Assembly (NCBI GenBank): GCA_040218575.1
Contig: JAVJRE010000007.1
Location: forward strand, 186,001 to 250,000
Length of the DNA stretch: 64,000 bases
Source: Alphaproteobacteria bacterium
Lineage (GTDB): Bacteria; Pseudomonadota; Alphaproteobacteria; JAVJRE01
Direction: 5' to 3'
Below are positions 47,635 through 57,878 of the stretch, one piece after another. The notes under the pieces are model-generated. The model made no database searches, had not been told where the DNA came from, and was given only the letters and a program-made list of their open reading frames with translations. How positions within the stretch are numbered: position 1 is the stretch's first letter; each line of letters opens with the position of its first letter. A program made the position numbers and the translations under genes.

Positions 47635-49011
47635 CTAGAAGAAATCCAGGCGGACCGAGAAGACCCGCTCAACCTTCTTGACCGACGCGGCGATGGCAAA
47701 GAGCACCACCCGATCATGCACGCGGATGATCGTATCACCGCGCGGGATAATAACATCACCGGCCCGGATCAGGGCCCCGATGATAACGCCGGACGGCAGA
47801 CGCGCATCGCGCAGAGGCACACCGACCATGCGCGAGGTTTCCAACGCATCGGCTTCGATGATTTCACCCGCGCCGTCGAGAATCGAGTACAGCATCCGGA
47901 TACGGCCACGCCGGACGTGCTGAAGAATGGTGGAAACGGTCAGGGCCCGCGGACTGACCACCACATCGATTCCCAGTGGCCCCACCAGCGGACCATAGGT
48001 GGTCTTGTTAATCAGTGTGATACAGCGCCGCGCGCCGGCCCGCTTTGCCAGGAGCGAACTCAGAATATTCACTTCATCGTCGGCGGTGACGGCAACGATG
48101 GTTTCCGCCGCCGAAACCCTTGCCTCTTCCAGAATCTCGGTATCCAGCGCGTCGCCGTGAATCACCATGGTCCGCTCCACCTGGGCGGCGACGCTCACCG
48201 CCCGCTCGCGGTCGCGCTCGATAAGGCGGACGGAGGATAACGGGTCGTCACGCTCTATCTGACGCGCCACGCCAAGGCCGATATTGCCGCCGCCGATGAT
48301 AACGATGCGGTGCGCCTCAGGCTCTTCATGGCCAAAGGCCGCCATGGCGCGGACAATATGGTCGGTGTCGACGACAAAATAGACACCGTCGCCAACCTCC
48401 ATGTGATCGTCCGCGTGGGGCACAATAACCGTTTCGCTACGCTGAATGGCGACGATCCGGATATTGAGATCGGGAAAGAGTGAGGTGAGCTGGCGCAGCG
48501 GCGTCTGCACTATGGGGCAGTCCTCGCTGCACCGCACGCCAACCAGCCGCACCCGATCCTCAGCCAGGGAGACGGTGTCAAATGCCCCCGGCACATGCAG
48601 GCGGCGGGCAACGGCGTTGGCCACTTCGGTCTCAGGCGAGATGATGATGTCAATCGGCATATGTTCGCGACTGAACAGGGCCGACCACTCCGGTCGCTGG
48701 TAGCTTTGCTCTCGCACCCGGGCGATCTTCATCGGCACATTGAACAGGGAATGAGCGACCTGGCAGGCGATCATGTTGACTTCATCAATCTGCGTCACGG
48801 CGATCAGCATGTCGGCATCGCCAGCGCCGGCCTGCTCCAGCACATCGGGGTGGGATGCGTGACCAGTGATTCCCTGAACATCGTGCTGGTCGGTAACCCG
48901 GCGCACCAGATCGGCCGACTGGTCGACAACCACCACGTCTATGTTCTCCGACGCCAAACGGGCCGCGATATTGCTGCCAACCACACCGGCGCCACACACG
49001 ACGACCTTCAT
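47635..49011 (-). CDS. trkA: Trk system potassium uptake protein TrkA
   Basis: A 458-residue cytoplasmic regulator with two RCK_N nucleotide-binding domains (VVCGAGVVGSNIAARL at the N-terminus and VIIGGGNIGLGVARQI mid-protein), each followed by an RCK_C domain. It binds NAD(H) and gates TrkH/TrkG potassium channels. Start at 49011 was chosen over an in-frame Met 17 codons upstream because it gives the canonical MKVVVCGAG. It lies directly downstream of ntrX, as is usual in Rhodospirillales. Confidence 0.95.
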   Translation of the reverse strand: MKVVVCGAGVVGSNIAARLASENIDVVVVDQSADLVRRVTDQHDVQGITGHASHPDVLEQAGAGDADMLIAVTQIDEVNMIACQVAHSLFNVPMKIARVREQSYQRPEWSALFSREHMPIDIIISPETEVANAVARRLHVPGAFDTVSLAEDRVRLVGVRCSEDCPIVQTPLRQLTSLFPDLNIRIVAIQRSETVIVPHADDHMEVGDGVYFVVDTDHIVRAMAAFGHEEPEAHRIVIIGGGNIGLGVARQIERDDPLSSVRLIERDRERAVSVAAQVERTMVIHGDALDTEILEEARVSAAETIVAVTADDEVNILSSLLAKRAGARRCITLINKTTYGPLVGPLGIDVVVSPRALTVSTILQHVRRGRIRMLYSILDGAGEIIEADALETSRMVGVPLRDARLPSGVIIGALIRAGDVIIPRGDTIIRVHDRVVLFAIAASVKKVERVFSVRLDFF

Positions 49012-49077
49012 TGTCCAGCTCCACGCCAGAGTGCACCGCACACGGTGCAGTCCGTTCGGCAACCTGTCATGACCGGG

Positions 49078-50502
49078 TCAGCCGACCGTCGATTCGCTGG
49101 CAACTTCCGCCTCGCGGCGATGATCGCCCATGGTCAGGCCCAGAGACTTCAGCTTGCGGTGCAGAGCCGAGCGCTCCATGCCAATAAATGTGGCGGTGCG
49201 GGAAATATTGCCACTAAACCGGGCCATCTGCGCTTCGAGATATTGCCGTTCAAAGACTTCACGGGCATCACGCAGTGGCAGACCCATCAATTCCCCGCTG
49301 CCATTGGCCGACAGAGCCGGCGGCGTGATCGCACCGATTTCCGGCGGCAGCATGTCGGCCGAAATGACATCCTTGCCGCTTTCCGGCGCCATGATCAGCA
49401 ACCAGTCGATCACGTTGCGAAGCTGACGCACATTTCCTGGCCAGTCATAGGCTTGCAGGGCGGCCATGGCATCCGCGCCGATGGCCCGGCGAGACAGACC
49501 GCTGACCGCGGCGGCACGCTCAAGAAAATGCTCAGCCAGGGCCGGAATATCCTCACGTCGCGCCCGCAGCGGCGGAACCGCAATGGGCACAACCGCCAGA
49601 CGGTAGTAGAGGTCTTCACGGAAGTGACCGGCGGCGATTTCCGCCTCCAGATCGCGATTGCTGGCGGCGATTACCCGGACATCCACCTCCACCCGACTCG
49701 ATCCACCGACCCGCTGAAACGTCAGGTCCTGCAGAACACGAACGATTTTTCCCTGTGTTTCCAGGGGCATATCAGCCACTTCATCAAGCAGAAGCGTGCC
49801 GCCATGGGCCCGCTCAAAGACGCCGACCCGGCGCCCCTCCCCGTTGCCGGCCGCCTCCGTGCCAAACAGTTCCTCTTCCATCCGCTCCGGCGTGATGGTC
49901 GCGCAATTGATCGCCACAAAGGGGCCGTGTTCTCGCCGCGACTGGTTGTGAATGAGATGCGCAACCACTTCCTTGCCGGCCCCGGCCGGGCCGGTAATCA
50001 TGACCCGCGAGCCGGTGGGCGCCACTCTCTTGACGACGCGAACGATGCCGGCCATAGCGGGAGAGTCGCCAATCAGGCTGTCCGTCGGCCCGGCGCGCAG
50101 ACGCAATTCCGCATTTTCCCGTCGCAATCGCTCTGCCTCTATGGCGCGCTGGGCAACCAGCAGCAGACGATCAGACTTGAACGGCTTTTCGATGAAGTCA
50201 TAGGCCCCCTTGCGAATGGCGGAGACGGCCATCTCTATTGTGCTGTGGCCGCTGATCATGACCACCGGCAGTTCCGGATACTCCGTCCTTACACGCTCCA
50301 GAATCTGCATTCCGTCCAGGCGGCTGCCTTCGAGCCAGACATCCAGAGCCAACAGTGACGGAAGGCGTCGTCCAAGCTCTTCCAGCGCAGAATCGGAATC
50401 ACGGGCGTCGCGGGTCTCATACCCTTCGTCGGAAAGGATTCCCGCCATCAGCGTCCGGATATCGTCCTCGTCGTCAACGATAAGGATGTCATGAGCCATC
50501 AT
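49078..50502 (-). CDS. ntrX: NtrX response regulator, AAA+ without GAFTGA
   Basis: A 474-residue regulator. The receiver is MMAHDILIVDDEDDIR with Asp in ALDVWLEGS; the AAA+ domain has Walker A GPAGAGKEVV and Walker B GGTLLLDEVADMP; a Fis-type helix-turn-helix ends the protein (SRTATFIGMERSALHRKL). The L1 loop that carries GAFTGA in sigma-54 activators is two residues shorter here and reads EAAGNGEGRRVG, so it should not contact sigma-54. That loss is typical of alphaproteobacterial NtrX. With NtrY it responds to nitrogen and redox signals. Confidence 0.92.
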   Translation of the reverse strand: MMAHDILIVDDEDDIRTLMAGILSDEGYETRDARDSDSALEELGRRLPSLLALDVWLEGSRLDGMQILERVRTEYPELPVVMISGHSTIEMAVSAIRKGAYDFIEKPFKSDRLLLVAQRAIEAERLRRENAELRLRAGPTDSLIGDSPAMAGIVRVVKRVAPTGSRVMITGPAGAGKEVVAHLIHNQSRREHGPFVAINCATITPERMEEELFGTEAAGNGEGRRVGVFERAHGGTLLLDEVADMPLETQGKIVRVLQDLTFQRVGGSSRVEVDVRVIAASNRDLEAEIAAGHFREDLYYRLAVVPIAVPPLRARREDIPALAEHFLERAAAVSGLSRRAIGADAMAALQAYDWPGNVRQLRNVIDWLLIMAPESGKDVISADMLPPEIGAITPPALSANGSGELMGLPLRDAREVFERQYLEAQMARFSGNISRTATFIGMERSALHRKLKSLGLTMGDHRREAEVASESTVG

Positions 50503-52816
50503 CGTGACTCCGGTCCGCCGTTATGACCCGCGCCGTATGCAGCCGGTCCGTATCCGGGTTGCGCTGATGGAAAATCAAATCGACCACGGCACCCCGGCCG
50601 GATGGTCGTCCCCGCAGCATGATCTCACCATCATGATCCTCCATGATCTTCTTAACGATGGCGAGGCCCAGACCTGTTCCCTTATCGCGCCGCGTCACAT
50701 AGGGCTCGGTCAGGCGATGGGGATCCATGTCCGGCAAACCGCATCCGGTATCGGCAATCGAAACCACAATACCATTCTGTGACGTTGCCAAATCTAATTC
50801 AATCCGCCCGTCCGACTCATGACCCAGACCGGAGCGGTCCGTTTCAGCGGAGTCCAGCGCGGCGATTGCGTCCGCGGCATTTTGCAGAACATTGATCAAT
50901 GCCTGGCCGATCTGCCGTCCGTCACAATAGACCATGATCGGGCCGGCATCGCCAGTGACCACATACTCGATGGACGGGTGGGCCGAGCTTTGCAGAAAGA
51001 CCGACTGGTCAACCAGCGCCCGCATATCCTCCATGGCCATGGCCGGCGCCGGCATCCGGGCAAAAGAGGAGAACTCATCCACCATGCGACCAATCGCACC
51101 AACCTGCCGGACAATGGTGTCGGTGCAAACGACAAAGGTTTCAGGATCATCCGTGATCTGCGGCAGATAGCGCCGCCGCAGTCGTTCCGCCGAAAGCTGG
51201 ATCGGCGTCAGTGGATTTTTGATCTCGTGGGCAATCCGCCGCGCCACATCGGACCATGCGGCCTTTCGCTGGGCCTGCAGAAGCTCCGTCACATCGTCGA
51301 AGGTGACCACAAACCCTTTGATGTCACCGCCTTCGCCGGCGCGCTCTACAGACACGCGGCACAACAGGGTGCGGCTGCGGCCATCCCGGCCAAGGGTGAT
51401 CTCCGACTCGATCAACCGGTCGGGATAGCGCCTTGCCGAGCGGATCAGCAGCGCCATTTCCGGCACCGCCTCCTCCAGCAACTGGCCGACCATCCGGTCC
51501 GGCGGCAGGTCCAGCAATTCCGCCGCCGAGCGATTGGGCAAATTGATCCGCCCCTGGTCGTCGAGGCCAAGAACACCAGCCGAAACGCCAGCCAGAACCG
51601 CCTCCGTAAAGCGCCGCCGGATATCAAGCTGGGCATTGGCTTCCAGCACCTCGAGCTGCTGCGACTCGAGCTGGCGGGTCATGCGGTTGAAAGCCCGCGT
51701 CAGGCGGCCAAACTCATTGTCGCGTGCGCCCTCGTCCACCCGTGCGGAGAGATCACCGCCCCGCACCCGCTGCGACGCCGAGATCAGGTCACTGACCGGC
51801 CGCGCCAGCCGGGTCGCCAGGCTCAGTCCGACGCCGACCGCAGCCAGCAAAAGCATCAGGGCAATGACCACGAAGATCATCGCAAAGGTGATCTGGATGC
51901 CTTGCCGGCGATCCTCCATCCGGCGGAACTCGTCAACCGCACTGCGGTTGCGCTGAACATAGGCCAGAACGCCAGGGTCAACGAACCGCGACGCATAGAG
52001 GAACAGGTCAACAAACCCGTCCAGTTGCACCAGCGCCCTGACCCGGTCTTCGCGCGCCGGCAGCAGGATGACCTCGCCCTCCCTGGCCCGCTCAATCTGG
52101 GCCGGGGACGGCAGGTCTTCGCGGATCAGGAAACCGGAATCCGCGACGATGCGTCCGCTGCTGTCGAAAACCACCGTCTCCGCCAGTCCACGCAGCAGAG
52201 CCTGGGTCTGAACCAGTTCGGAAAAGCCGAATGTGGAGCCGGACAGGCGCGGCGCCTGGCGATTGATGTCCGTCGCCATGGCCAGGACTTCCGAAGCTAT
52301 GACCTGGCGGTGTTCGTTGAGATAGGCTTCCGACACGGTATAGGAATCGGTGACGATGGCGCGCACCCGATCACTGAACCAGTTCTTCATCTCGAAATTG
52401 AAGAACAGCCCGGACAGCACCGCCACAAGGATCGCCGGCGCTACGGCCACAAGGCTGAACAGCATCGCCAGGCGAACGTGCAGACGGGCGCCGGCGGCCC
52501 CACGGCGGCGTTCCGACCATACGCCGACGATCTGCCATACCACGCTGGTTGCCAGCAGCAGCAGCAAGACCAGATCGAGAACCAGAAGGGCCAGCCCCAG
52601 TTCCTGGTCGGGTCGGGTGGTGGCCGCGCCGATCTGGCCGGTTATGGCCAGATAGGTGGCAACGACCGATACCAAAGTGGCGATGGACAAAGCAAAGACA
52701 AGCTTCGAGCCAAGGCGATGGCGCAGCCCCCACTGATAAATCCGGCGCATCAATGGTGGCCCGGGTGATACCGGTGTGGATGCGGCCGGATCGGTCGCCG
52801 ACTGAAGTGAGGTCAT
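50489..52816 (-). CDS. ntrY: NtrY sensor histidine kinase
   Basis: About 775 residues. Two N-terminal membrane helices (SKLVFALSIATLVSVVATYLA and LVLDLVLLLLLATSVVW) are followed by LAMLFSLVAVAPAILVAVLS, a periplasmic domain, and a fourth helix near IFVVIALMLLLAAVGVG. HAMP and PAS domains come next. The phospho-acceptor is His in RRIAHEIKNPLTPIQ, and the ATPase domain has N, D-x-G (VSIADTGCGLPD) and GTGLGLAIV. It phosphorylates NtrX, whose start it overlaps by 14 bases. ATG 52816 was chosen for the start. Confidence 0.93.
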   Translation of the reverse strand: MTSLQSATDPAASTPVSPGPPLMRRIYQWGLRHRLGSKLVFALSIATLVSVVATYLAITGQIGAATTRPDQELGLALLVLDLVLLLLLATSVVWQIVGVWSERRRGAAGARLHVRLAMLFSLVAVAPAILVAVLSGLFFNFEMKNWFSDRVRAIVTDSYTVSEAYLNEHRQVIASEVLAMATDINRQAPRLSGSTFGFSELVQTQALLRGLAETVVFDSSGRIVADSGFLIREDLPSPAQIERAREGEVILLPAREDRVRALVQLDGFVDLFLYASRFVDPGVLAYVQRNRSAVDEFRRMEDRRQGIQITFAMIFVVIALMLLLAAVGVGLSLATRLARPVSDLISASQRVRGGDLSARVDEGARDNEFGRLTRAFNRMTRQLESQQLEVLEANAQLDIRRRFTEAVLAGVSAGVLGLDDQGRINLPNRSAAELLDLPPDRMVGQLLEEAVPEMALLIRSARRYPDRLIESEITLGRDGRSRTLLCRVSVERAGEGGDIKGFVVTFDDVTELLQAQRKAAWSDVARRIAHEIKNPLTPIQLSAERLRRRYLPQITDDPETFVVCTDTIVRQVGAIGRMVDEFSSFARMPAPAMAMEDMRALVDQSVFLQSSAHPSIEYVVTGDAGPIMVYCDGRQIGQALINVLQNAADAIAALDSAETDRSGLGHESDGRIELDLATSQNGIVVSIADTGCGLPDMDPHRLTEPYVTRRDKGTGLGLAIVKKIMEDHDGEIMLRGRPSGRGAVVDLIFHQRNPDTDRLHTARVITADRSHDDGS

Positions 52817-52886
52817 GGTCTGACCTGCGGGCGGGCCGTGCCGCCGGCCGAATGGCCGGCGCATGGGCGCGTTATCAGGAGTGCGC

Positions 52887-54341
52887 TCACTTTAGCCGCC
52901 GCACAACCGGTATGTCCAACATGCGAATCTTCTTGCGCAGCGTGTTGCGGTTGAGCCCGAGCAGCTCAGCCGCCTTCAATTGATTGCCGCGGGTCGCCTC
53001 CAGACACCGTGCAATGAGCGGACGTTCAACCTCACGCACGATACGATCATAGAGTCCCGCATTCGGCAGCTCGCCGTTATGGGTCTCGAAATAGGCCGCA
53101 AGGTGGCGCGAGACTGACGCAGCAAGCCCGCTGGCGGGGCCCTGCTCCACCGTCGCTTCCGACCGCATCCCGGCGGCCGTGCCGTCAGGTCCAGGGTCGA
53201 GCGCCTGCGCCACAGCGGCGGCGCTAATGTCACTGGCAGGCTCCAGAGCGGCAAGGCGCAGCACTGTGTTGCGCAACTCCCGCACATTGCCAGGCCAGTC
53301 ATGGCGCGACAGGCAGGCCAGCGCCGCCGCCCCCATGGTCTTGGGATTGCGCTTGTCGGCCGCTGCCTGGCTCAAAAACAGATGCACCAGGTCCGGTATG
53401 TCCTGGCGGCGTTGGCGCAGCGGCGGAATCTGCAAGGGCACTACGTTCAACCGGTAGAACAGATCTTCGCGAAACCGCCCATTGGCAACCGCATGGCGCA
53501 GATCACCGGTAGTCGCGGCGATGACCCGCACGTCAGGGGACGCCGGGTGACCGGCGGAGGCGCCGGCTATCTCTCCCAAAAACCGGGCGAGTCTGGCTTG
53601 TATTGACGGCGCCGCTTCCGCCACGTCGGGCAGATACAACGTGCCACCACGCGCCTCGGCCACGCGACCCACCCGGCGCCGCGTTGAGAGCCTGGCGCCG
53701 CTTACCGGCGAAGGCGACAAGGCCTCGTCCACCTGGCCGTCCGTCATGCCGGCCAGGGGCAAGGCAACGAAAGGGCCCAGACGACGGCGGCTCTGGTCAT
53801 GCAGCGTCCACGCCACCAGGGACTTGCCGACCCCGGATTCACCACTAAGCAGCACCGTGTGCTCGCCACCCGATAATCGCGCCATGACGCGATACACCTC
53901 CTGCATGGCCGGCGAGCGACCAACCAGCCCAGGACCATCCAACGCCACAGGGGGGGCGACCCCGGCGGCGCCCGCATCGCGCGACAGGGCGCGGGCCGCC
54001 AGCCTGACAAGGGTATCCAGATCAAAGGGCTTGGCCAGATAATCAAAGGCGCCACGCTGCGCCGCCCGCACCGCGGTCGACAGGGTGCTGCGCGCACTCA
54101 TGGCGATGACCGGCAACTCCGGCCGGCGGCGGCGCAGGCGCGGAATCAAGTCGAGGCCGTCACCGTCGGGCATCACCACATCAGTGATGACCAGATCGCC
54201 CTCGCCGGCGGCAACCCACTGCCACAGAACCGCCGCCGAACCGGTGGCGCGGACGTCATAGCCCTGACCCGAGAGCGCCTCTCCGACAACCGTGCGAACC
54301 GCCCGGTCATCATCCGCCAGAAGGATGACATCGCCGGTCAC
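52887..54341 (-). CDS. ntrC: NtrC response regulator with degenerate AAA+ domain (GAFTGA and Walker B lost)
   Basis: A 484-residue NtrC: receiver with Asp54 (VITDVVMPDG), AAA+ domain and Fis-type DNA-binding tail (QLKAAELLGLNRNTLRKK). Walker A is intact (GESGVGKS, 167-174). A gapless comparison with E. coli NtrC puts ARLS-type sequence (SGARLS) at the GAFTGA position, and the LFGHEK segment before it is LSPSPV. Walker B, normally LDE, is LPD in GGTLYLPDV. Sigma-54 activation and normal ATP hydrolysis should be impaired. The arginine-finger region (FREDLFYRLNV) is kept. Rhodobacter capsulatus NtrC, known to act without sigma-54, is a precedent. Confidence 0.9.
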   Translation of the reverse strand: MTGDVILLADDDRAVRTVVGEALSGQGYDVRATGSAAVLWQWVAAGEGDLVITDVVMPDGDGLDLIPRLRRRRPELPVIAMSARSTLSTAVRAAQRGAFDYLAKPFDLDTLVRLAARALSRDAGAAGVAPPVALDGPGLVGRSPAMQEVYRVMARLSGGEHTVLLSGESGVGKSLVAWTLHDQSRRRLGPFVALPLAGMTDGQVDEALSPSPVSGARLSTRRRVGRVAEARGGTLYLPDVAEAAPSIQARLARFLGEIAGASAGHPASPDVRVIAATTGDLRHAVANGRFREDLFYRLNVVPLQIPPLRQRRQDIPDLVHLFLSQAAADKRNPKTMGAAALACLSRHDWPGNVRELRNTVLRLAALEPASDISAAAVAQALDPGPDGTAAGMRSEATVEQGPASGLAASVSRHLAAYFETHNGELPNAGLYDRIVREVERPLIARCLEATRGNQLKAAELLGLNRNTLRKKIRMLDIPVVRRLK

Positions 54342-55519
54342 TGTATGGCCCCGTGCCGGGACGCCGCCGACGGTGTGGCCGGCAGAAACATCTCGAACAC
54401 CGTGTGACGGGGCCGGCTGGTGAACCGGACCTGACCGCCATGGTCATCAACCACCTTGGCAACCAGAGCCAGGCCCAGCCCGCTGCCGCCCGCACGGGCG
54501 GAGACAAAAGGCTCAAACAGATGGGACTGCAGATCCGCCGGCACACCGGGCCCATCATCCTCAACCGCTATGCATATGGGCAGAGTGTCGGATCCACCGT
54601 CCGGGCGGACCATTCGCACACCGGTCCGAAAGGCCGTGCTCAGCCGAACCCGCCCGCCCGACGCAGGCAGCGCCTCAAGCGCATTCTTCACCAGATTGAG
54701 GACGGCCTGGACAAGCTGGTCGCGCCGGCCATGGACCAGCGGCAATGACGGATCGTAGTGGGTTTCCAGGCGCACACCTGGCGCCGCCGTGACTGCCACC
54801 AGGCGCAGCACATGATCCAGCACCTCATGGACATTGACCGGCTGGCGCTCGGCAATGGTGTCATCGGTGAACGCCGCCATGCGATCCACCAGCGCCGTCA
54901 CCCGGTCAACTTCGTCACGAATCAGATGCGCCAGATCCACCTCGTTACCCTGCATCACGCCGCCATCGAGACGCTGTGCCAGCAATTGCGCGGCGCCGCG
55001 CATACCAGCCAGAGGGTTACGCACCTCATGGGCCAACAGCTCGAAAAAGCCAGCGACACTGCGTGACGCGCCGCGCCGCAAGGTGTGCCGGTCAAGTTCC
55101 CGGCCAAGGCCGGATTCGCGAAGCTGAACCACCAGGACTTCACCGGATGATGGCCCCGCGTTCAGTGGTGTCACGGCCACCGACAGATCATGCGGGCCGG
55201 TCCGCGGCGTGTCGAGCGAGAGGTCGTGGCCGGCAACCTGACCGCCGCTGCGCGCCGCCTGGGTGATGATGGCCGTAATCGGCGAGTCCGCCGGAATGAA
55301 ATCAGCCAAAGGAGCGCTGTTCAGACTGCTCCGGCCGGCGGAAAACAGCTCTTGCGCCGCCGCGTTCGCATAGCGGATGCGCTGCCCGGAATCGACCACC
55401 AGAACGGCATCGGCCAGCGCATCCAGCAAGGCATCGTGGCGGACCAGTCCACCATCGTCCGTTCTGGCGGCGCCATGCACCGCGGTGTCAGGCGGCGTGA
55501 CGCTCAACAAGCGGGACAT
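54338..55519 (-). CDS. ntrB: NtrB nitrogen-regulation sensor kinase
   Basis: About 393 residues, soluble. A PAS domain ([29 protein letters not shown]) precedes the kinase core with His in [18 protein letters not shown], the N box in [11 protein letters not shown], and [13 protein letters not shown] and GSGLGLALV for ATP. It (de)phosphorylates NtrC in response to nitrogen status through PII. The chosen ATG at 55519 overlaps dusB by 32 bases; the stop overlaps ntrC by four bases. Confidence 0.92.
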   Translation of the reverse strand: MSRLLSVTPPDTAVHGAARTDDGGLVRHDALLDALADAVLVVDSGQRIRYANAAAQELFSAGRSSLNSAPLADFIPADSPITAIITQAARSGGQVAGHDLSLDTPRTGPHDLSVAVTPLNAGPSSGEVLVVQLRESGLGRELDRHTLRRGASRSVAGFFELLAHEVRNPLAGMRGAAQLLAQRLDGGVMQGNEVDLAHLIRDEVDRVTALVDRMAAFTDDTIAERQPVNVHEVLDHVLRLVAVTAAPGVRLETHYDPSLPLVHGRRDQLVQAVLNLVKNALEALPASGGRVRLSTAFRTGVRMVRPDGGSDTLPICIAVEDDGPGVPADLQSHLFEPFVSARAGGSGLGLALVAKVVDDHGGQVRFTSRPRHTVFEMFLPATPSAASRHGAIQ

Positions 55520-56474
55520 AGAAGGCCTCAAGGAGGGCACGCGCCCGGTCCGGGTCCGGCTCATGATTGATGGCGGCACGAAACTCCGCCGCACCGGCCA
55601 GGCCACGGCTGTACCAGCCAAGATGCTTGCGTGCGATGCGGACGCCCGCGTCGCGGCCATAGTGCGTCAGCATGGCATCGAAATGTTCCAGCACCATGGC
55701 AAACTGCTGGTCAATCGGCGGATCATCCGGCATAACGCCAGAGCGCAGGAAAGCGGCGATCTGGCCAACGAACCAGGGCCGGCCGTAGGCGCCGCGGCCG
55801 ATCATGAGTCCATCGGCACCGGACAGGTCCAGGGCCTGGCGGGCGGCTTGCGGCGTGGTGATGTCGCCATTGGCGATCACCGGCAAGGACACCGACTCCT
55901 TGACGTGGCGGATGAAGGCCCAGTCCGCATCGCCCTTATAGAACTGACAGCGGGTGCGGCCATGGACGCTAATCATGCGGATGCCGGAGTCTTCGGCGAT
56001 GCGCGCCATGACCGGGGCATTGCGCGTTTGATCGTCCCAACCAAGCCGCATCTTGAGGGTAACCGGCACAGAGACCGCGCGGACCACCGCATGCAGGATG
56101 CGCGCGGCCAGTCCTTCCTCGCGCATCAGAGCCGAACCGGCATAGCCGTTGACCACTTTCTTGGCCGGGCAGCCGAAATTGATGTCGATAAGGCGTGCGC
56201 CACGATCCTCATTGAGCCGCGCGGCATCGGCCATGACCTCAGGCTCATTGCCGGCAATCTGGACAGCCACAGGCTCTTCGTCCGCAGCCCGCGCCGCCAT
56301 GAGCATGGACTTGCGCGATTCACGGATCAGCGCCTGGCTGGCGATCATTTCCGACATCACCAGCGCGGCACCGCAGCGCCGCGCCAGACGGCGGAACGGC
56401 TGGTCGCTGACCCCCGACATGGGAGCCAGCAGCACATTGTGCTCCAGGCTGAGGGGGCCGATCTGAATGCTCAT
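55488..56474 (-). CDS. dusB: tRNA-dihydrouridine synthase DusB
   Basis: A 328-residue FMN-dependent enzyme reducing uridine in the tRNA D-loop. Hallmarks are [41 protein letters not shown] with the catalytic Cys, [25 protein letters not shown] and [15 protein letters not shown]. It is the first gene of the dusB-ntrBC-ntrYX run, as in E. coli (dusB-fis) and Rhodospirillales (nifR3-ntrBC). Confidence 0.96.
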   Translation of the reverse strand: MSIQIGPLSLEHNVLLAPMSGVSDQPFRRLARRCGAALVMSEMIASQALIRESRKSMLMAARAADEEPVAVQIAGNEPEVMADAARLNEDRGARLIDINFGCPAKKVVNGYAGSALMREEGLAARILHAVVRAVSVPVTLKMRLGWDDQTRNAPVMARIAEDSGIRMISVHGRTRCQFYKGDADWAFIRHVKESVSLPVIANGDITTPQAARQALDLSGADGLMIGRGAYGRPWFVGQIAAFLRSGVMPDDPPIDQQFAMVLEHFDAMLTHYGRDAGVRIARKHLGWYSRGLAGAAEFRAAINHEPDPDRARALLEAFYVPLVERHAA

Positions 56475-56642
56475 TTTCGCAGCAGACTGCAGTGGCTGAT
56501 TAAAACGCAGGCAAACTAATCCCTGGCGCTTTGATTCGCAACGAATCCGGCGCTCGGCGCGGCGGCGCTGGCAATTGGAGTGGCCGCCCGCCCCGACTAC
56601 CCTTCGCCCAGGCCCATAGGACCACACGGACCGGACACCGCC

Positions 56643-57878
56643 ATGCCCCGCTATGCCGCCCTCATTGTCGCCGCCGGGCACGGTGCCCGCTTTGGCAGCG
56701 CCAGGCCGAAGGTCTATGCGGACCTTGCCGGGCGTCCGGTCCTGGCCCGCGCCATGGCGCCGTTCCTGACTGACACCGCCATCACCACCGTGCAGGCCGT
56801 GATACGGGCGGCCGACAGCGGAGACTATGCCGCGGTTGCAAAAGCCTGTGGCCACCCGGCAAAGCTTCGGCCGCCGGTGATCGGCGGGGCGACCCGCGCC
56901 CGGTCGGTACGCCTTGGGCTGCAGGCCCTGGCCAGCCTGCCGGACGGTCCGCCGGACGTGGTTCTGATTCATGATGGGGCGCGACCACAGGTGACGGCGG
57001 AGGTCATCGGCCGGGTCGTCAGCGCGCTGGACGATGCGACGCTGCATGGAGCGGTACCGGCCCTACCGATCACCGACACCATCAAACGAGCGGTCGGCGC
57101 GGGCGGCGGCGGACAGGATGCGGCGGCTTCGCGGATTGGCGCCACCGTACCGCGCGACGGGCTGTGGCGGGCCCAGACGCCGCAGGGATTTCGCTTTGCC
57201 GCCCTTGTAGAGGCCTATGATCGCCTCGATACGCAAGAGGCGGGCGGCCATGAGGCGACGGACGACGCGGCGGTGGCCGAGGCGGCCGGTCTGGCTGTGC
57301 GGCTGGTGGCCGGCGAACCGGACAATATCAAGATCACCGTAGCGGACGACCTGATCCGCGTTCGGCAGAGCCTGGCCGCCGGCGGCGACAGCCGCATCGG
57401 CCAGGGCCTGGACGTTCACCGGTTCGGCCCGGCGGTGGAGGGCGGCACCCGGATCTGGCTGTGTGGGGTGGCCCTGCCCCACGACCGGCCGCTGATCGGC
57501 CATTCCGATGCCGATGCCGGCTTGCACGCCCTGACCGACGCGGTTCTTGGCGCCATCGGTGCCGGCGATATCGGCCAGCATTTTCCGCCGACCGATGGCC
57601 GCTGGCGGGGCGCCAGTTCCGACCAGTTCCTCGCCTACGCCGCAGGCCTGGTGCGACAAGGCGGCGGCACCATCATCAATCTGGATGTCACGCTGGTCTG
57701 CGAATCGCCACGCATTGCGCCCCACCGCGTAGTCATGGCCGACCGCATCGCGGCCATTGCCGGCGTCGCGGCGAGCCGGGTGAGCGTCAAGGCAACAACC
57801 ACGGAAGGGCTTGGCTTTGCCGGCCGCGGCGAAGGCGTGCTGGCCCAGGCGGTGGCCATGATACGCTGGCCTATATGA
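56643..57878 (+). CDS. ispDF: Bifunctional IspD/IspF isoprenoid enzyme
   Basis: A 411-residue fusion. The IspD half (about 1-230) has [24 protein letters not shown] and [10 protein letters not shown]. The IspF half begins [15 protein letters not shown] and has [33 protein letters not shown], with metal ligands Asp and His in GLDVH. It makes CDP-ME and later MEcPP in the non-mevalonate pathway. Fusion of these non-consecutive steps is common in alphaproteobacteria. The stop overlaps pgpA by four bases. Confidence 0.96.
   Translation: MPRYAALIVAAGHGARFGSARPKVYADLAGRPVLARAMAPFLTDTAITTVQAVIRAADSGDYAAVAKACGHPAKLRPPVIGGATRARSVRLGLQALASLPDGPPDVVLIHDGARPQVTAEVIGRVVSALDDATLHGAVPALPITDTIKRAVGAGGGGQDAAASRIGATVPRDGLWRAQTPQGFRFAALVEAYDRLDTQEAGGHEATDDAAVAEAAGLAVRLVAGEPDNIKITVADDLIRVRQSLAAGGDSRIGQGLDVHRFGPAVEGGTRIWLCGVALPHDRPLIGHSDADAGLHALTDAVLGAIGAGDIGQHFPPTDGRWRGASSDQFLAYAAGLVRQGGGTIINLDVTLVCESPRIAPHRVVMADRIAAIAGVAASRVSVKATTTEGLGFAGRGEGVLAQAVAMIRWPI

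Noticed and set aside
48595-52768. Two very long plus-strand frames opposite trkA, ntrX and ntrY
   Set aside because: They mirror the ntr genes and have Gln/Arg/His-rich composition without motifs; length alone is expected at this GC content.
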